Numbered from the stretch's first letter, positions 23,802 to 32,439 are shown. The stretch: 64,000 nucleotides of DNA from Streptomyces sp. H39-S7 (GCF_027158205.1 NZ_JAPVLU010000038.1:1-64000), one strand, 5' to 3'. Made by a program: numbers and translations. Notes: a model not told the origin generated them from the letters alone.

Positions 23802-23853
23802 CGTAACCCGTTACGAGTCAGCGAGAACGCGGTCGCACAGCAGTCGTTACGGG
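23802..23853. promoter_or_regulatory. GTTACG repeat cluster in divergent control region
   Basis: CGTAAC-CC-GTTACG is an inverted repeat at 23802-23815, and a further CGTTACGGG half-site lies at 23845-23853. A third related CGTAATCACG is near 23897. They lie between the HATPase operon (minus) and the XRE gene (plus) in a 435-base region otherwise without a gene. They are the most likely operators for the XRE regulator. Confidence 0.5.
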
Positions 23854-24140
23854 CACTGGTCACCTTGTCTCCCCGTCTTGGAAGAAGGAGCGGAAAGCGT
23901 AATCACGCCGTTCCTCTCCGTGTGGGAGCAAGAGTGTGTCGCCGGAGTGGGTATCGCCGCCATGTCTTACCGGGCATCGTTTGTTGACCCGCCGTGATCC
24001 ACAGGTATCCCAGAAGTGTCGGCGGCCTATCTCTTCGGGGTGGACCATTGCGCTGCACCAAGAGGCGCAGGTAGTCCATAAGTGGGAGCCCCACGTTTGT
24101 CTGCCCTTGCGGCTGTCCACCGAGGAGCGAGGAGCCGGCC

Positions 24141-25478
24141 ATGCCCGACGTCCCGACGTTGTTGAAGGCGCTTGTGAATGAGCGAGGCTGGAGCTATCGG
24201 GAATTCGAAAGCATGTACCAGCGCACGGCCCGACGGGTCCTCGGGCTCGAGCTGACCGTGTCGGAGCCTCAGTTCCGACGATGGACAAGCGGATCGCTCA
24301 CGAAACTGCCACGCGCCGAAGCGTGCCGCGTGCTGGAAGAGATGTTCGGGGTGATGCCGGCCAGGCGGCTGTTCGCATCACCGGAGGCGCACCTTGCCGA
24401 GGTTCCCGCCACGTTCGACCTGGAAGCAGAGATCGCAATGACTGCACGTGACGCTCAAACCCGGGCTGGCGATACCGCCGCCCAGTCCGTCTCCGACATC
24501 TCCCTCGACCAGCTGCGCGAAGATGTGCTCACGCTCGCCCGCAGTTACAACGCCTTCGCGCCCGCCGATGTCTTCCACCGCGCGAAGGCGTTGCGGGACG
24601 AAGCTGAAACGCTGCGCGACCGCACTGCCGTACCCACCCAGCAACAGGAGCTGGTCATCCTCGCCGGACAGAGCTGCGCGCTGTTGGCCGCCTCAGCGTT
24701 CGACCTCGGGGCACTGGACGGAGCAAGGCGCCTGGCTCGTTCCGCCGCCCTATATGGAGAGGTCGCACGCTTCACCCCGCTGCAAGCTTTCGCCGGAGGG
24801 TCGCTCGCTTACATCGCGTATTTCAGCAACCGGCCTGCCGAGGCGGTTCGTTTCACCCAGGCAGCGCAAGCACTCGACGGGCTGGGAGATCTTGCCCGAC
24901 GCCGCTTGGCGACGATCGAGGCCCGTGCCTTCGGGCACCTGGGGCACGTAGAGGCCGCTCATCGTGCCTTGCGGATCTCCGAAGCCCCTATCGGGAGCCA
25001 GGCCGATGATCTCCACGACGGCGTCGGAGGCGAGTTCGGGTTCACCGACGAGCGACTCGCCATGTCCAACGGCTCTACGTACCTACTGCTCGGCGACGGC
25101 CTGAACGCCGAAGCCGCTGCCCAGCGTGCACTGTCCCTCGTGGAGGAACGGTCCACCATCCAGCAGTCATGGCCCGTAGTGGGCGGGGCTGCCGTGAACT
25201 TGGCGAGCGCACGCCTCCTGGGCGGCGACCTGGCCGGAGCGGCAGAGGCGCTAGAGCTGGTCTGGAGTATCCCCACCCACCACCGGGTCACTGGCCTGCT
25301 GGAGCGGACCTCCCGGCTCCGTCATGCCCTGACTGCCCCCCCGTTCAGAGGGGCTGCAACCGCCGCGGCCCTGGGCGAGCGCCTGGAGGACTTCCACCGG
25401 GCCTCGGCACAGGGCACAGTGGGACCAAGCGACCGGCCAGCCCTGGAAGGGGGAGCCAAGTCAGACAAGCGTGGCTAG
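24141..25478 (+). CDS. XRE-type regulator with TPR-like body
   Basis: 445 aa. Residues ~1-75 form a divergent helix-turn-helix (LKALVNERGWSYREFESMYQ; VSEPQFRRWTSGSLTKLPRA; RVLEEMFGVMPARRLF). The rest is an alpha-helical repeat body of TPR type (ELVILAGQSCALLAASAFDL; FSNRPAEAVRFTQAAQALDG; LATIEARAFGHLGHVEAAHR; LSLVEERSTIQQSW) that typically senses a peptide or small ligand. GAGGAG precedes ATG 24141. It faces away from the HATPase-DUF6415-DUF6302 operon, and similar regulators recur by Streptomyces lanthipeptide genes. Likely pathway regulator of this cluster. Confidence 0.8.
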   Translation: MPDVPTLLKALVNERGWSYREFESMYQRTARRVLGLELTVSEPQFRRWTSGSLTKLPRAEACRVLEEMFGVMPARRLFASPEAHLAEVPATFDLEAEIAMTARDAQTRAGDTAAQSVSDISLDQLREDVLTLARSYNAFAPADVFHRAKALRDEAETLRDRTAVPTQQQELVILAGQSCALLAASAFDLGALDGARRLARSAALYGEVARFTPLQAFAGGSLAYIAYFSNRPAEAVRFTQAAQALDGLGDLARRRLATIEARAFGHLGHVEAAHRALRISEAPIGSQADDLHDGVGGEFGFTDERLAMSNGSTYLLLGDGLNAEAAAQRALSLVEERSTIQQSWPVVGGAAVNLASARLLGGDLAGAAEALELVWSIPTHHRVTGLLERTSRLRHALTAPPFRGAATAAALGERLEDFHRASAQGTVGPSDRPALEGGAKSDKRG

Positions 25479-26486
25479 GATTCGAGCCTCCCTCTCGGGA
25501 GCAATGCCGTGCTCGGCCCAACGCGGATGTTCCACCGGCCGCCCATCCTGCTGGAGCCACGCCCAGGTGTCCGCCACGGTCGCAGCCAGCGGGCGGCAGC
25601 TCAGCCCCGCCGTGTAGGCGCCGGAAGAGTCGATGCGCCACACTCCCGCGTGAGTTCGCCAAAGTGGCAACTCCGTCCACTGCTTCACCCCCTGCTCGAT
25701 GAGCACGGCGTCGGGTGCCCAGACCAGCTCGCCATCACTGCCGGTCGCCTCCAAGCAGGAGGTGAGGAAGCCGCCCATCGTCTCCCGCCCGACCGGCGCC
25801 GTCACGTTGTAGGTCCCACCGGTCGGCGCGGCTGCCTGGTCAACTGCGAACGCTGCGACGTCCCGCGCGTCGGCTGGTTGGATGCTCCGCATCGGATCGC
25901 CCGGAGCGAGTACTCGGCCGCCGGCCGCCGTGCGGCGTAGCCACCACGGCAGACGACCGACGTACTCACCGGGACCCAAGATCACGCCGGGTCGCAACAG
26001 CACCGCCCGATCCTTGAAGATGTCCAAAACCGCGTTCTCCGCACCGGCCTTTTGCGTGCCGTAGTGCGTATTCGGTCCATCGGCGCCTGGCGGCATGGAG
26101 CCGTAGTCGGACCCAGCATCGGCCGGACACGGCAGTACCGGCGACTGCTCGTTGAGATTTTCGTCCGGCCAGCCCTGATACACCGACACAGTGGATACGT
26201 AGACGTAGCGCCCAACCACACCGTTGAGTGTCTTGGTGCCGTCCAGAACCACTCGCGGTGGCATCTCCGACGCCGAGGTGTCTACTACGGCATCCCACGG
26301 GCCGAATTCTGTCAGGTAGGCCAGGCTGTCGCGGTCCGTGCGATCGCCGTGCACCGCAGTGACGCCCTGTGGGCTTGGCCCGGATAGGCCGCGGTTGAAT
26401 GTCGTGACCTCCCAGCCGCGCCGCAGCGCCTCTTCCACAACTTCCCGTCCTAGGAACCAGGTGCCGCCCATCACCAAAAGCTTCAT
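25461..26486 (-). CDS. NAD-dependent epimerase/reductase (extended SDR)
   Basis: 341 aa from ATG 26486. The nucleotide-binding start MKLLVMGGTWFLGREVVEEA gives the GGTxFxG variant of the Rossmann motif. YVSTVSVYQG and HYGTQKAGAEN supply the Ser-Tyr-Lys set (YxxxK), and VLLRPGVILGPGEY is the usual substrate-side motif. Related enzymes act on nucleotide sugars or as isoflavone-reductase-like enzymes. The gene is convergent with the XRE gene and overlaps its 3' end by 18 bases. The upstream in-frame extension runs into insertion-sequence debris and is rejected. A role in the lanthipeptide is not obvious. Confidence 0.8.
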   Translation of the reverse strand: MKLLVMGGTWFLGREVVEEALRRGWEVTTFNRGLSGPSPQGVTAVHGDRTDRDSLAYLTEFGPWDAVVDTSASEMPPRVVLDGTKTLNGVVGRYVYVSTVSVYQGWPDENLNEQSPVLPCPADAGSDYGSMPPGADGPNTHYGTQKAGAENAVLDIFKDRAVLLRPGVILGPGEYVGRLPWWLRRTAAGGRVLAPGDPMRSIQPADARDVAAFAVDQAAAPTGGTYNVTAPVGRETMGGFLTSCLEATGSDGELVWAPDAVLIEQGVKQWTELPLWRTHAGVWRIDSSGAYTAGLSCRPLAATVADTWAWLQQDGRPVEHPRWAEHGIAPEREARILATLV

Positions 26487-26849
26487 ACGCCGATCCTGCC
26501 GTTTCGAGGTCGGGTGACGCCACTCGATGACTCGCAGCAGCACCAATGGCTCACCATCGAAGCCCACCTCCCGCACGGCCGCGCAACGTTGATCCGCGAT
26601 GCTCGACTCGCGGACCCGCAGCGCGCGGCCCGCCGCCTGCACCAACCCCCCGCAGCACTACCGCGCCAGCCCCCACTGGCAGGTGCTGCATGCTGCGCTC
26701 GAACCAGCCGTCCGCACCGTCGCTGGAACCGCTGGCACGGCAGCAGTTGCCGAAGCCACCACCCGTTGCCTGCTGAACCTCCTGGGCCATCGCGGATCCA
26801 AGGGTGAACGCAGGGGCCAGGTTTGTCGAGTCCAGGCCGCCATAGTTCC
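26487..26849. other. Unassigned debris between epimerase and IS3 remnant
   Basis: About 360 bases. Minus-strand frames continue from the truncated transposase into sequence of mixed composition (YGGLDSTNLAPAFTLGSAMA) that is not transposase and is not recognised. It is probably the joint of two or more deletion events. Confidence 0.4.
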
Positions 26850-27433
26850 GCACATCCGACACATGGTGACGGTAGGCGGAGTGGTTGTTGCGGCAGATCC
26901 GCCACGCGGTGCGGTCTGCCATGCCGGCTCCGGCGTCGCGGGCCTCGTCGGCCAGGAAGCGGTAGCCGAACGACGGGTCGTCGCGGTGTGCTGCGAACAG
27001 CGCGTGCGCGCGATGCGCCTGCTCGAACTCGGCTGCGGTCACCGGGTCGTCGAGCCAGCGGTCGTAGGGCTGTCTGGCGAGCTTCAGCACCCGGCACGCG
27101 ACCGCGACGGGCACCCCGTCGCTGGCCAGCTCCTTCACGAGCGGGTAGATCCTTTTCCCGGCAGGTTCGCCTGGGGCAGGACCTCGTTCTCCTGCTCCAG
27201 CAGTCTGATCCGCCTGCGCGCTTCCCGCAGTTCCGCGCTCTCACAAATTCAACTTCAGTGGTCGTCCCGGGCTTTGTGCCGTCGTCGATGTCCGCGCGGC
27301 GCACCCACTTCCACAGTGTCATCGCGTGGACGCTGAAGTCAGCGGCCACCTGCTCGACGGTGACGGCCGGGCCGCGGTTCCTCGCGACCCGCACGACGTC
27401 CTCGCGAAACCCCTGGGGATAGGGCTTGGGTAC
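26850..27433 (-). pseudogene. IS3-family element remnant (orfA plus 5' part of orfB)
   Basis: orfA-like sequence starts near 27433: VPKPYPQGFREDVVRVARNR, VTVEQVAADFSVHAMTLWKW, DDGTKPGTT. It then loses frame in the leucine-zipper part. orfB-like sequence (GIYPLVKELA, then GVPVAVACRVLKLARQPYDR and DEARDAGAGMADRTAWRICR) follows in another frame and stops being transposase near 26870. The DDE catalytic region and one end are missing. This is a dead, truncated IS3 copy between the epimerase and the integrase. Confidence 0.8.
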
Positions 27434-27776
27434 AGCGACATCCTTCCCACCTGCCCCACAGGGCAAGCCAGTTCAGATGTCACCCGATCGTGCGGCAGAC
27501 CCAAACGCTCTTGGCAGACCCTGGGTGCGCGCGTCTGCAGGGGCTCCCGCGCATCTTGCGGAGGTTGATCCGCCGACGGCAGACACATCGCGTGCCTAAA
27601 GGACTGGAACAGCGCGGCGAACCAAGCAAACCTAGAACTGCTCGGGAGGGCGGCGAAGCAAGCGCAACATAGCCGACGATCGCCGGTTAGCCAAACCGGC
27701 GTTCCTGCAGACCATTGGAGCTACTCGGGGCTGCTCATCGCCCCCCTTCGGTTCCGCCACTCGCAGAAAACTAACG
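27434..27776. other. Intergenic stretch upstream of excisionase
   Basis: About 340 bases with no supported gene. It should contain the promoter of the xis-int unit. No clear operator or attachment repeat was seen. Confidence 0.4.
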
Positions 27777-28088
27777 ATGCCTGCACGTTTTTTCCCCACC
27801 ACATCTGCCGCCCCTACTCCCCAGGCCGCACCACGCGCGGCCTTCCTGAGCGTGAAGGAGGCTGCGGAGTATCTCGGCCTCTCACCGCACACCCTCTATG
27901 TCTGGCGTCACCGGCGGCAGGGACCACCGAGCTTCCGCATGGGGCCGCGAGGACGCGTCATGTATCGGCGGGAGTCCCTCTACGCCTGGATTCGTGAACA
28001 GGAGCAGGCGGACTCCCGCTCTAACACATCCCTGAACCCCCTGAGCGTTGCTCCGCAGTTTCGGTTCAGTCACACCTGCAAGGCCTGA
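27777..28088 (+). CDS. xis: Excisionase-like helix-turn-helix protein
   Basis: 103 aa with a MerR-like winged helix of the excisionase type at residues ~22-75: AFLSVKEAAEYLGLSPHTLY, VWRHRRQGPPSFRMGPRGRV, MYRRESLYAWIREQE. Such proteins bend DNA at attachment sites to favour excision, or act as repressors. It lies 51 bases before the integrase on the same strand, the usual arrangement in Streptomyces integrative elements. ATG 27777 has no strong ribosome site. Confidence 0.85.
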   Translation: MPARFFPTTSAAPTPQAAPRAAFLSVKEAAEYLGLSPHTLYVWRHRRQGPPSFRMGPRGRVMYRRESLYAWIREQEQADSRSNTSLNPLSVAPQFRFSHTCKA

Positions 28089-28139
28089 AGCGCGGACGTC
28101 GTAGAGCGCCCTTTCCATCCGCCTCAACAAGGAGACTTT

Positions 28140-29435
28140 TTGGCCGGCTACGTAGAGGACCGTTGGATCAAGAAGAAGAAAGACCCGATAAGCGGGAGAA
28201 GGGAAAGAACCGCTCGTTACGGCAAGGGCAAGCGATACAAGGTCGCCGGCATAGCCGGGATCCGGGATCGGTCCTTTGACACCCTGGAAGACGCCAAGGC
28301 GTGGCTCCGTCGGTCAGCTACCGATGGGGAACGCGGGGAGTTCGTGGACCCGCGCGACGGATCCATCACTCTGGCCAACTACATCGCGCTGCACTGGGCC
28401 CCGGGCAGAGGGGGTGCGCCGAAGACCCAGCAGAACCAGGAGCGGAGAGCTCGTCTTCACATCGTTCCGCATCTGGGTCAACTGCCGCTCAGGAACATCA
28501 CGGCGACGGAGCTGCGGACGTACATCGCAAAGCTGGAGGGGACCGTATCTTCGGTCGACTACCGGCGCGGCATCCTGTCGGAGCTGTCCAGCATTCTGGA
28601 GGCAGCCGTTGATGACAAGCGACTTGCGGCCAATCCCATGCATGCGAAGTCCGTGCGGTGGCCCAAGGCGCCGCGTGAGCGACGGGAGGTGTGGCCGCTG
28701 GAGAAGGCGCGTCGCGTCCGAGACGCCATCAGTCCGCGAAACCGGATATCCGTCGTGCTTGGTCTGGGGTGCGGACTTCGGCAGGGCGAAGTGTTCGGGT
28801 TGAGCCTCGAGGACATCGACTACGCGGGAGGAGTGCTCCACGTCCGCCGTCAAGTTCAGGCGATCAACGGGCGACTGTACCTTGCTCTGCCGAAGGGAAA
28901 GAAGACGCGCACCGTCGACCTCCCCTCCTCGGTGGCCGAAGAATTGAAGCTTCACGTTGCGTCGTTCCCACCGACGGAGGTGGAGCTTCCCTGGGAGAGG
29001 CCCGGGGCGGACCGGACCTCGAAGAAAGTCTCGCTTTTGCTCACCACGCGATTCGGCAATGCCGTGGCGGTGAACACCTGGAACACCTACAGCTGGAAGC
29101 CCGCGCTGGCCAAGGCCGGAATCATTCCTCCGCGGCCCCAGGGTGCGAAGCCGTGGCAGTGGGAGGCGGCGCCGAAGGACGGCTTCCATGTGCTACGTCA
29201 CACATACGCCTCGATCATGTTGGAAGCGGGAGAGTCCGTCGTGACGTTGGCACGGTGGCTGGGGCACTCCTCGCCAGCTGTCACGCTTGGTTACTATGCT
29301 CACTTCATGCCAGAGGCCGGGAGTAAGGGGCGCACCGCGATCGACGAACTGCTTGAGGGGCGGGGGAGCGGCCGGGCAGCAGAAACTCCCCAGATTCTCC
29401 CCAGGGTTGATTTCGGCGAGAACCCCCAGGTATGA
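28140..29435 (+). CDS. int: Tyrosine recombinase integrase
   Basis: 431 aa from TTG 28140, five bases after AAGGAG. The N-terminus has an AP2-like arm-binding part (YVEDRWIKKKKDPISGRRER, GIRDRSFDTLEDAKAWLRR), then a SAM-like core domain (LRNITATELRTYIAKLEG). The catalytic domain includes Arg in GLGCGLRQGEVFGL, His-x-x-Arg in HVLRHTYAS, His in LGHSSPAVTLGYY and the nucleophile Tyr in that last motif. It recombines attP with attB. The stop lies 54 bases before the HipA-like gene, so the element's right end should be immediately downstream. Confidence 0.93.
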   Translation: MAGYVEDRWIKKKKDPISGRRERTARYGKGKRYKVAGIAGIRDRSFDTLEDAKAWLRRSATDGERGEFVDPRDGSITLANYIALHWAPGRGGAPKTQQNQERRARLHIVPHLGQLPLRNITATELRTYIAKLEGTVSSVDYRRGILSELSSILEAAVDDKRLAANPMHAKSVRWPKAPRERREVWPLEKARRVRDAISPRNRISVVLGLGCGLRQGEVFGLSLEDIDYAGGVLHVRRQVQAINGRLYLALPKGKKTRTVDLPSSVAEELKLHVASFPPTEVELPWERPGADRTSKKVSLLLTTRFGNAVAVNTWNTYSWKPALAKAGIIPPRPQGAKPWQWEAAPKDGFHVLRHTYASIMLEAGESVVTLARWLGHSSPAVTLGYYAHFMPEAGSKGRTAIDELLEGRGSGRAAETPQILPRVDFGENPQV

Positions 29436-29489
29436 GCGGTTGGAGCTTGGCATGGATTGTAAGGCAAACGAGTCGGGCGGCCTGGGAAT
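29436..29489. other. Predicted right attachment region of the element
   Basis: These 54 bases separate the integrase stop from the start of the chromosomal-looking HipA-like gene. In most actinobacterial integrative elements the att core lies next to int, so the core is expected here or in the first codons of the next gene. No tRNA gene is present. No matching copy was found by eye in the left part of the window, so the left end may lie before position 1. Confidence 0.4.
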
Positions 29490-30311
29490 ATGCTGAATGA
29501 GGTGACGGGAATCCGTTATGTGACCCCCCTGCGCGAGGGCGGCTCGGTGCCGGGGGTGGTCGAGGCCGACGACCTCGGCACGTACGTCGTGAAGTTCACC
29601 GGCGCCGCACAGGGCCGCAAGGCGCTGGTCGCCGAGATCGTGGCGGGCGAGCTGGCCCGCCGGCTGGGGTTGCGCGTACCGGAACTCGTCCGGTTCCAGT
29701 TCGATCCGGTGATCGGGCTCGGCGAGCCCGACGCGGAGATCCAGGACCTGCTCAAGTCCAGCGGCGGCCTCAACCTGGGGATGGACTTCCTGCCCGGGTC
29801 GCTCGGATTCGACCCGCTGGTCTTCGAGATCGATCCGGTCGAGGCCGGCCGTATCATCTGGTTCGACGCCCTGATCGGCAATGTGGACCGGTCCTGGCGC
29901 AATCCCAACCTGCTGATCTGGCACCGGGACCTGTGGCTCATCGACCACGGCGCCTCGCTGATCTGGCACCACAACTGGAAGACCGCCGAGCAGGCGTCGG
30001 CGAAGCCGTTCGACGCCGCCGACCACGCGCTGTCCCGCTTCTCGCCCGACCCGTCGGCCGCCGCGGCCGAACTCGCGCCCAAGGTCACCGAGGAGCTGCT
30101 GCGCGAGGTCACCGCGCTGGTGCCCGACGAGTGGCTGGCCGAGGAGCCCGGTTTCGAGGGGCCGGACGCGGTGCGCAGGGCGTACGAGCGGGTGCTGCTG
30201 GCCCGCGCGGTCGACGTGCACGAGCGGATCGTCCTCGTGGCGGGGCAGAAGCCGAAGCAGGACGCGCCGGACTGGCTGCGCACCTGGGTGGACGGGAAGG
30301 CCGCGAAGTGA
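29490..30311 (+). CDS. HipA-like kinase family protein
   Basis: 273 aa. It has the HipA/phosphatidylinositol-kinase-like core used by a widespread actinobacterial family: GTYVVKFTGAAQGRKALVAE (ATP-binding Lys), GELARRLGLRVPELV, then ALIGNVDRSWRNPNLL (catalytic DR-N type loop) and LWLIDHGASLIW (metal-binding Asp). No HipB-like antitoxin gene is adjacent, so a toxin role is not implied. It overlaps the DUF3037 gene by GTGA. The integrase ends 54 bases upstream, so the element probably inserted at its 5' side. Confidence 0.8.
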   Translation: MLNEVTGIRYVTPLREGGSVPGVVEADDLGTYVVKFTGAAQGRKALVAEIVAGELARRLGLRVPELVRFQFDPVIGLGEPDAEIQDLLKSSGGLNLGMDFLPGSLGFDPLVFEIDPVEAGRIIWFDALIGNVDRSWRNPNLLIWHRDLWLIDHGASLIWHHNWKTAEQASAKPFDAADHALSRFSPDPSAAAAELAPKVTEELLREVTALVPDEWLAEEPGFEGPDAVRRAYERVLLARAVDVHERIVLVAGQKPKQDAPDWLRTWVDGKAAK

Positions 30312-30706
30312 CCGGGTACCGGGGCAGTGGCCGTGATGTGTTCGAGTACGCGCTGGTGCGCGTCGTCCCGCGGATCGAGCGCGGCGAGATGATCAACGCG
30401 GGGGTGCTGGTCTACTGCCGCGCGCAGTCGTTCGTCGGGGCGCGGATCCACCTGGACGAGGCGCGGCTGCGCTGTCTGGACGAGGCGGCGGACGTGGAGG
30501 GGGTGCGCGCCGCCCTGCGCGGGTACGAGGGCATCTGCGAGGGCGGGGAGCGGGCGGGACAGGCGGCAGGTGACGACCCGGGACGGCGTTTCCGCTGGCT
30601 CACGGCGCCGCGCAGCACGGTGGTGCAGCCCGGCCCGATCCACACCGGGCTGACCGCGGACCCCGTGGCCGAGGTGGACCGGCTGCTCACTCTCCTGGTG
30701 CGCTGA
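30308..30706 (+). CDS. DUF3037 family protein
   Basis: 132 aa from GTG 30308, overlapping the kinase stop. The sequence matches DUF3037: FEYALVRVVPRIERGEMINA, GVLVYCRAQSFVGARI, then RWLTAPRSTVVQPGPIHTGL and a C-terminal LDRLLTLLV-like helix. The family is regularly paired with the HipA-like kinase, which suggests the kinase substrate or partner, but no activity is known. Confidence 0.85.
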   Translation: MTGYRGSGRDVFEYALVRVVPRIERGEMINAGVLVYCRAQSFVGARIHLDEARLRCLDEAADVEGVRAALRGYEGICEGGERAGQAAGDDPGRRFRWLTAPRSTVVQPGPIHTGLTADPVAEVDRLLTLLVR

Positions 30707-30845
30707 AACACACTCGGGAGGGGTTCCGTTGACAGCGGGTCACTGGGCTCCTACGGTTTCGACAACTAACCTACTAAGCGGTTGCTCATGTGCGGAGTCC
30801 GTGCGGGATTCCGCCCGGCGCCGTATCTGAGGGCAAGGAGACTGC

Positions 30846-31607
30846 ATGTCCACGACCGAGCAGCGCGTCGCGATCGTGACCGGGGCCGCGCGCGGCATCG
30901 GCGCCGCCACCGCCAAGCGGCTGGCGGCCGAGGGCCGCGCCGTCGCCGTACTCGACCTCGACGAGAACGCGTGCAAGGAGACCGTCGCGCAGATCACGGC
31001 GGACGGCGGCAGGGCGCTCGCGGTCGGCTGCGACGTGTCGGACGAGGCGCAGGTCGAGGCGGCGGTGGCCCGGGTCGCCGAGGAGCTGGGCGCGCCGACC
31101 ATCCTGGTGAACAACGCGGGTGTGCTCCGCGACAACCTGCTGTTCAAGATGAGCGCCTCCGACTGGGACACCGTCATGAACGTGCACCTGCGGGGTGCCT
31201 TCCTGATGTCCCGCGCGGTGCAGAAGCACATGGTGGCGGCCAAGTTCGGCCGTGTCGTCAACCTGTCGTCGAGCTCCGCGCTCGGCAACCGCGGCCAGGT
31301 CAACTACTCGGCCGCCAAGGCGGGCCTGCAGGGCTTCACCAAGACGCTGGCCTTCGAGCTCGGCAAGTTCGGCGTCACCGCCAACGCCGTGGCGCCCGGC
31401 TTCATCGTCACCGACATGACCGCCGCCACCGCCGAGCGGATCGGTATGGGCTTCGAGGAGTTCCAGGCCGCCGCGGCGACCCAGATCCCCGTCCAGCGGG
31501 TCGGCAACCCGGACGACATCGCCAACGCGATCGCCTTCTTCACCGGTGATCAGGCCGGCTTCGTCTCCGGCCAGGTCCTGTACGTGGCCGGCGGCCCGCT
31601 CAACTGA
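30846..31607 (+). CDS. fabG: 3-oxoacyl-ACP reductase-type SDR
   Basis: 253 aa classical short-chain dehydrogenase. The cofactor motif TGAARGIGAATAKRL starts at residue ~13. NNAG is in ILVNNAGVLRDN, the catalytic Ser in VVNLSSSSALGNRG, and YxxxK in NYSAAKAGLQGF. The C-terminal GQVLYVAGGPL is typical of FabG-like enzymes that reduce 3-oxoacyl thioesters with NADPH. AAGGAG precedes ATG 30846. A second SDR follows after 23 bases, so the two are probably co-transcribed. The exact acyl substrate is open, as streptomycetes carry many FabG paralogues. Confidence 0.85.
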   Translation: MSTTEQRVAIVTGAARGIGAATAKRLAAEGRAVAVLDLDENACKETVAQITADGGRALAVGCDVSDEAQVEAAVARVAEELGAPTILVNNAGVLRDNLLFKMSASDWDTVMNVHLRGAFLMSRAVQKHMVAAKFGRVVNLSSSSALGNRGQVNYSAAKAGLQGFTKTLAFELGKFGVTANAVAPGFIVTDMTAATAERIGMGFEEFQAAAATQIPVQRVGNPDDIANAIAFFTGDQAGFVSGQVLYVAGGPLN

Positions 31608-31630
31608 CGCGCATCGGAGATCTGAGCACC

Positions 31631-32395
31631 ATGACACGTGAGATTCCCACCGACACCGGCAAGGTCGCCCTGGTCACCGGCGCCAGCCGCGGCATCGGCT
31701 ACGGCATCGCCGAGGCCCTCGTGGCCCGCGGCGACCGCGTCTGCATCACCGGACGCAACGAGGACGCGCTCAAGGAAGCCGTCGAGAAGCTCGGCGCCGA
31801 CCGGGTGATCGGCGTGGCCGGCAAGGCCCACGACGAGGCCCACCAGGCCGTCGCCGTCGAGCGCACCATGGAGGCGTTCGGCCGCGTCGACTACCTGGCG
31901 AACAACGCCGGCACCAACCCGGTCTTCGGCCCGATCGCCGAGCTCGACCTGAACGTCGCGCGCAAGGTCTTCGAGACCAACGTGATCTCCGCGCTCGGCT
32001 TCGCGCAGCAGACCTGGAAGGCCTGGCAGAAGGAGAACGGCGGGGCGATCGTCAACATCGCCTCGGTCGCCGGTCTCGCCCCGTCGCCCTTCATCGGCGC
32101 CTACGGCATCAGCAAGGCCGCCATGGTCAACCTGACGCTGCAGCTCGCCTCGGAGATGGCACCGGGGGTGCGGGTGAACGCCATCGCCCCCGCGGTGGTC
32201 AAGACCAAGTTCGCCGCGGCGCTCTACGAGGGCCGCGAGGAGGAGGCCGCGGCGGGCTATCCGCTCAAGCGGCTCGGGGTGCCGGAGGACATCGGCGCCG
32301 CCGCCGCTTTCCTGCTCTCCGAGGGGGCGGGCTGGATCACCGGCCAGACCCTGGTCGCGGACGGCGGGCTGTTCCTGCACGCGGGCGTCGCCTGA
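31631..32395 (+). CDS. SDR family oxidoreductase
   Basis: 254 aa. Cofactor motif TGASRGIGYGIAEAL at residues ~17-31, NNAGTNPVFGP, catalytic Ser in IVNIASVAGLAPSP, and YGISKAAMVNL as YxxxK. The end ITGQTLVADGGLFLHAG is normal for the classical family. GGAG lies upstream of ATG 31631. It is the second gene of an SDR pair and is closed by a strong terminator hairpin. Substrate unknown. Confidence 0.85.
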   Translation: MTREIPTDTGKVALVTGASRGIGYGIAEALVARGDRVCITGRNEDALKEAVEKLGADRVIGVAGKAHDEAHQAVAVERTMEAFGRVDYLANNAGTNPVFGPIAELDLNVARKVFETNVISALGFAQQTWKAWQKENGGAIVNIASVAGLAPSPFIGAYGISKAAMVNLTLQLASEMAPGVRVNAIAPAVVKTKFAAALYEGREEEAAAGYPLKRLGVPEDIGAAAAFLLSEGAGWITGQTLVADGGLFLHAGVA

Positions 32396-32407
32396 GCCTC
32401 GCACCCC

Positions 32408-32439
32408 AGCCGGGCCCGGGCTTCGGCCCGGGCCCGGCT
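32408..32439 (+). terminator. Strong hairpin terminator after the SDR pair
   Basis: AGCCGGGCCCGGGC (32408-32421), loop TTCG, GCCCGGGCCCGGCT (32426-32439): 14 perfect pairs with a stable tetraloop, 12 bases after the SDR stop. Confidence 0.85.

Noticed and set aside
26483..27138. Possible intact transposase on the minus strand
   Set aside because: orfA and orfB parts are in different frames, the DDE region is absent, and the 3' part is unrelated sequence.
29436..29489. tRNA gene as integration target
   Set aside because: No cloverleaf or T-loop sequence could be found near the integrase or elsewhere in the window.
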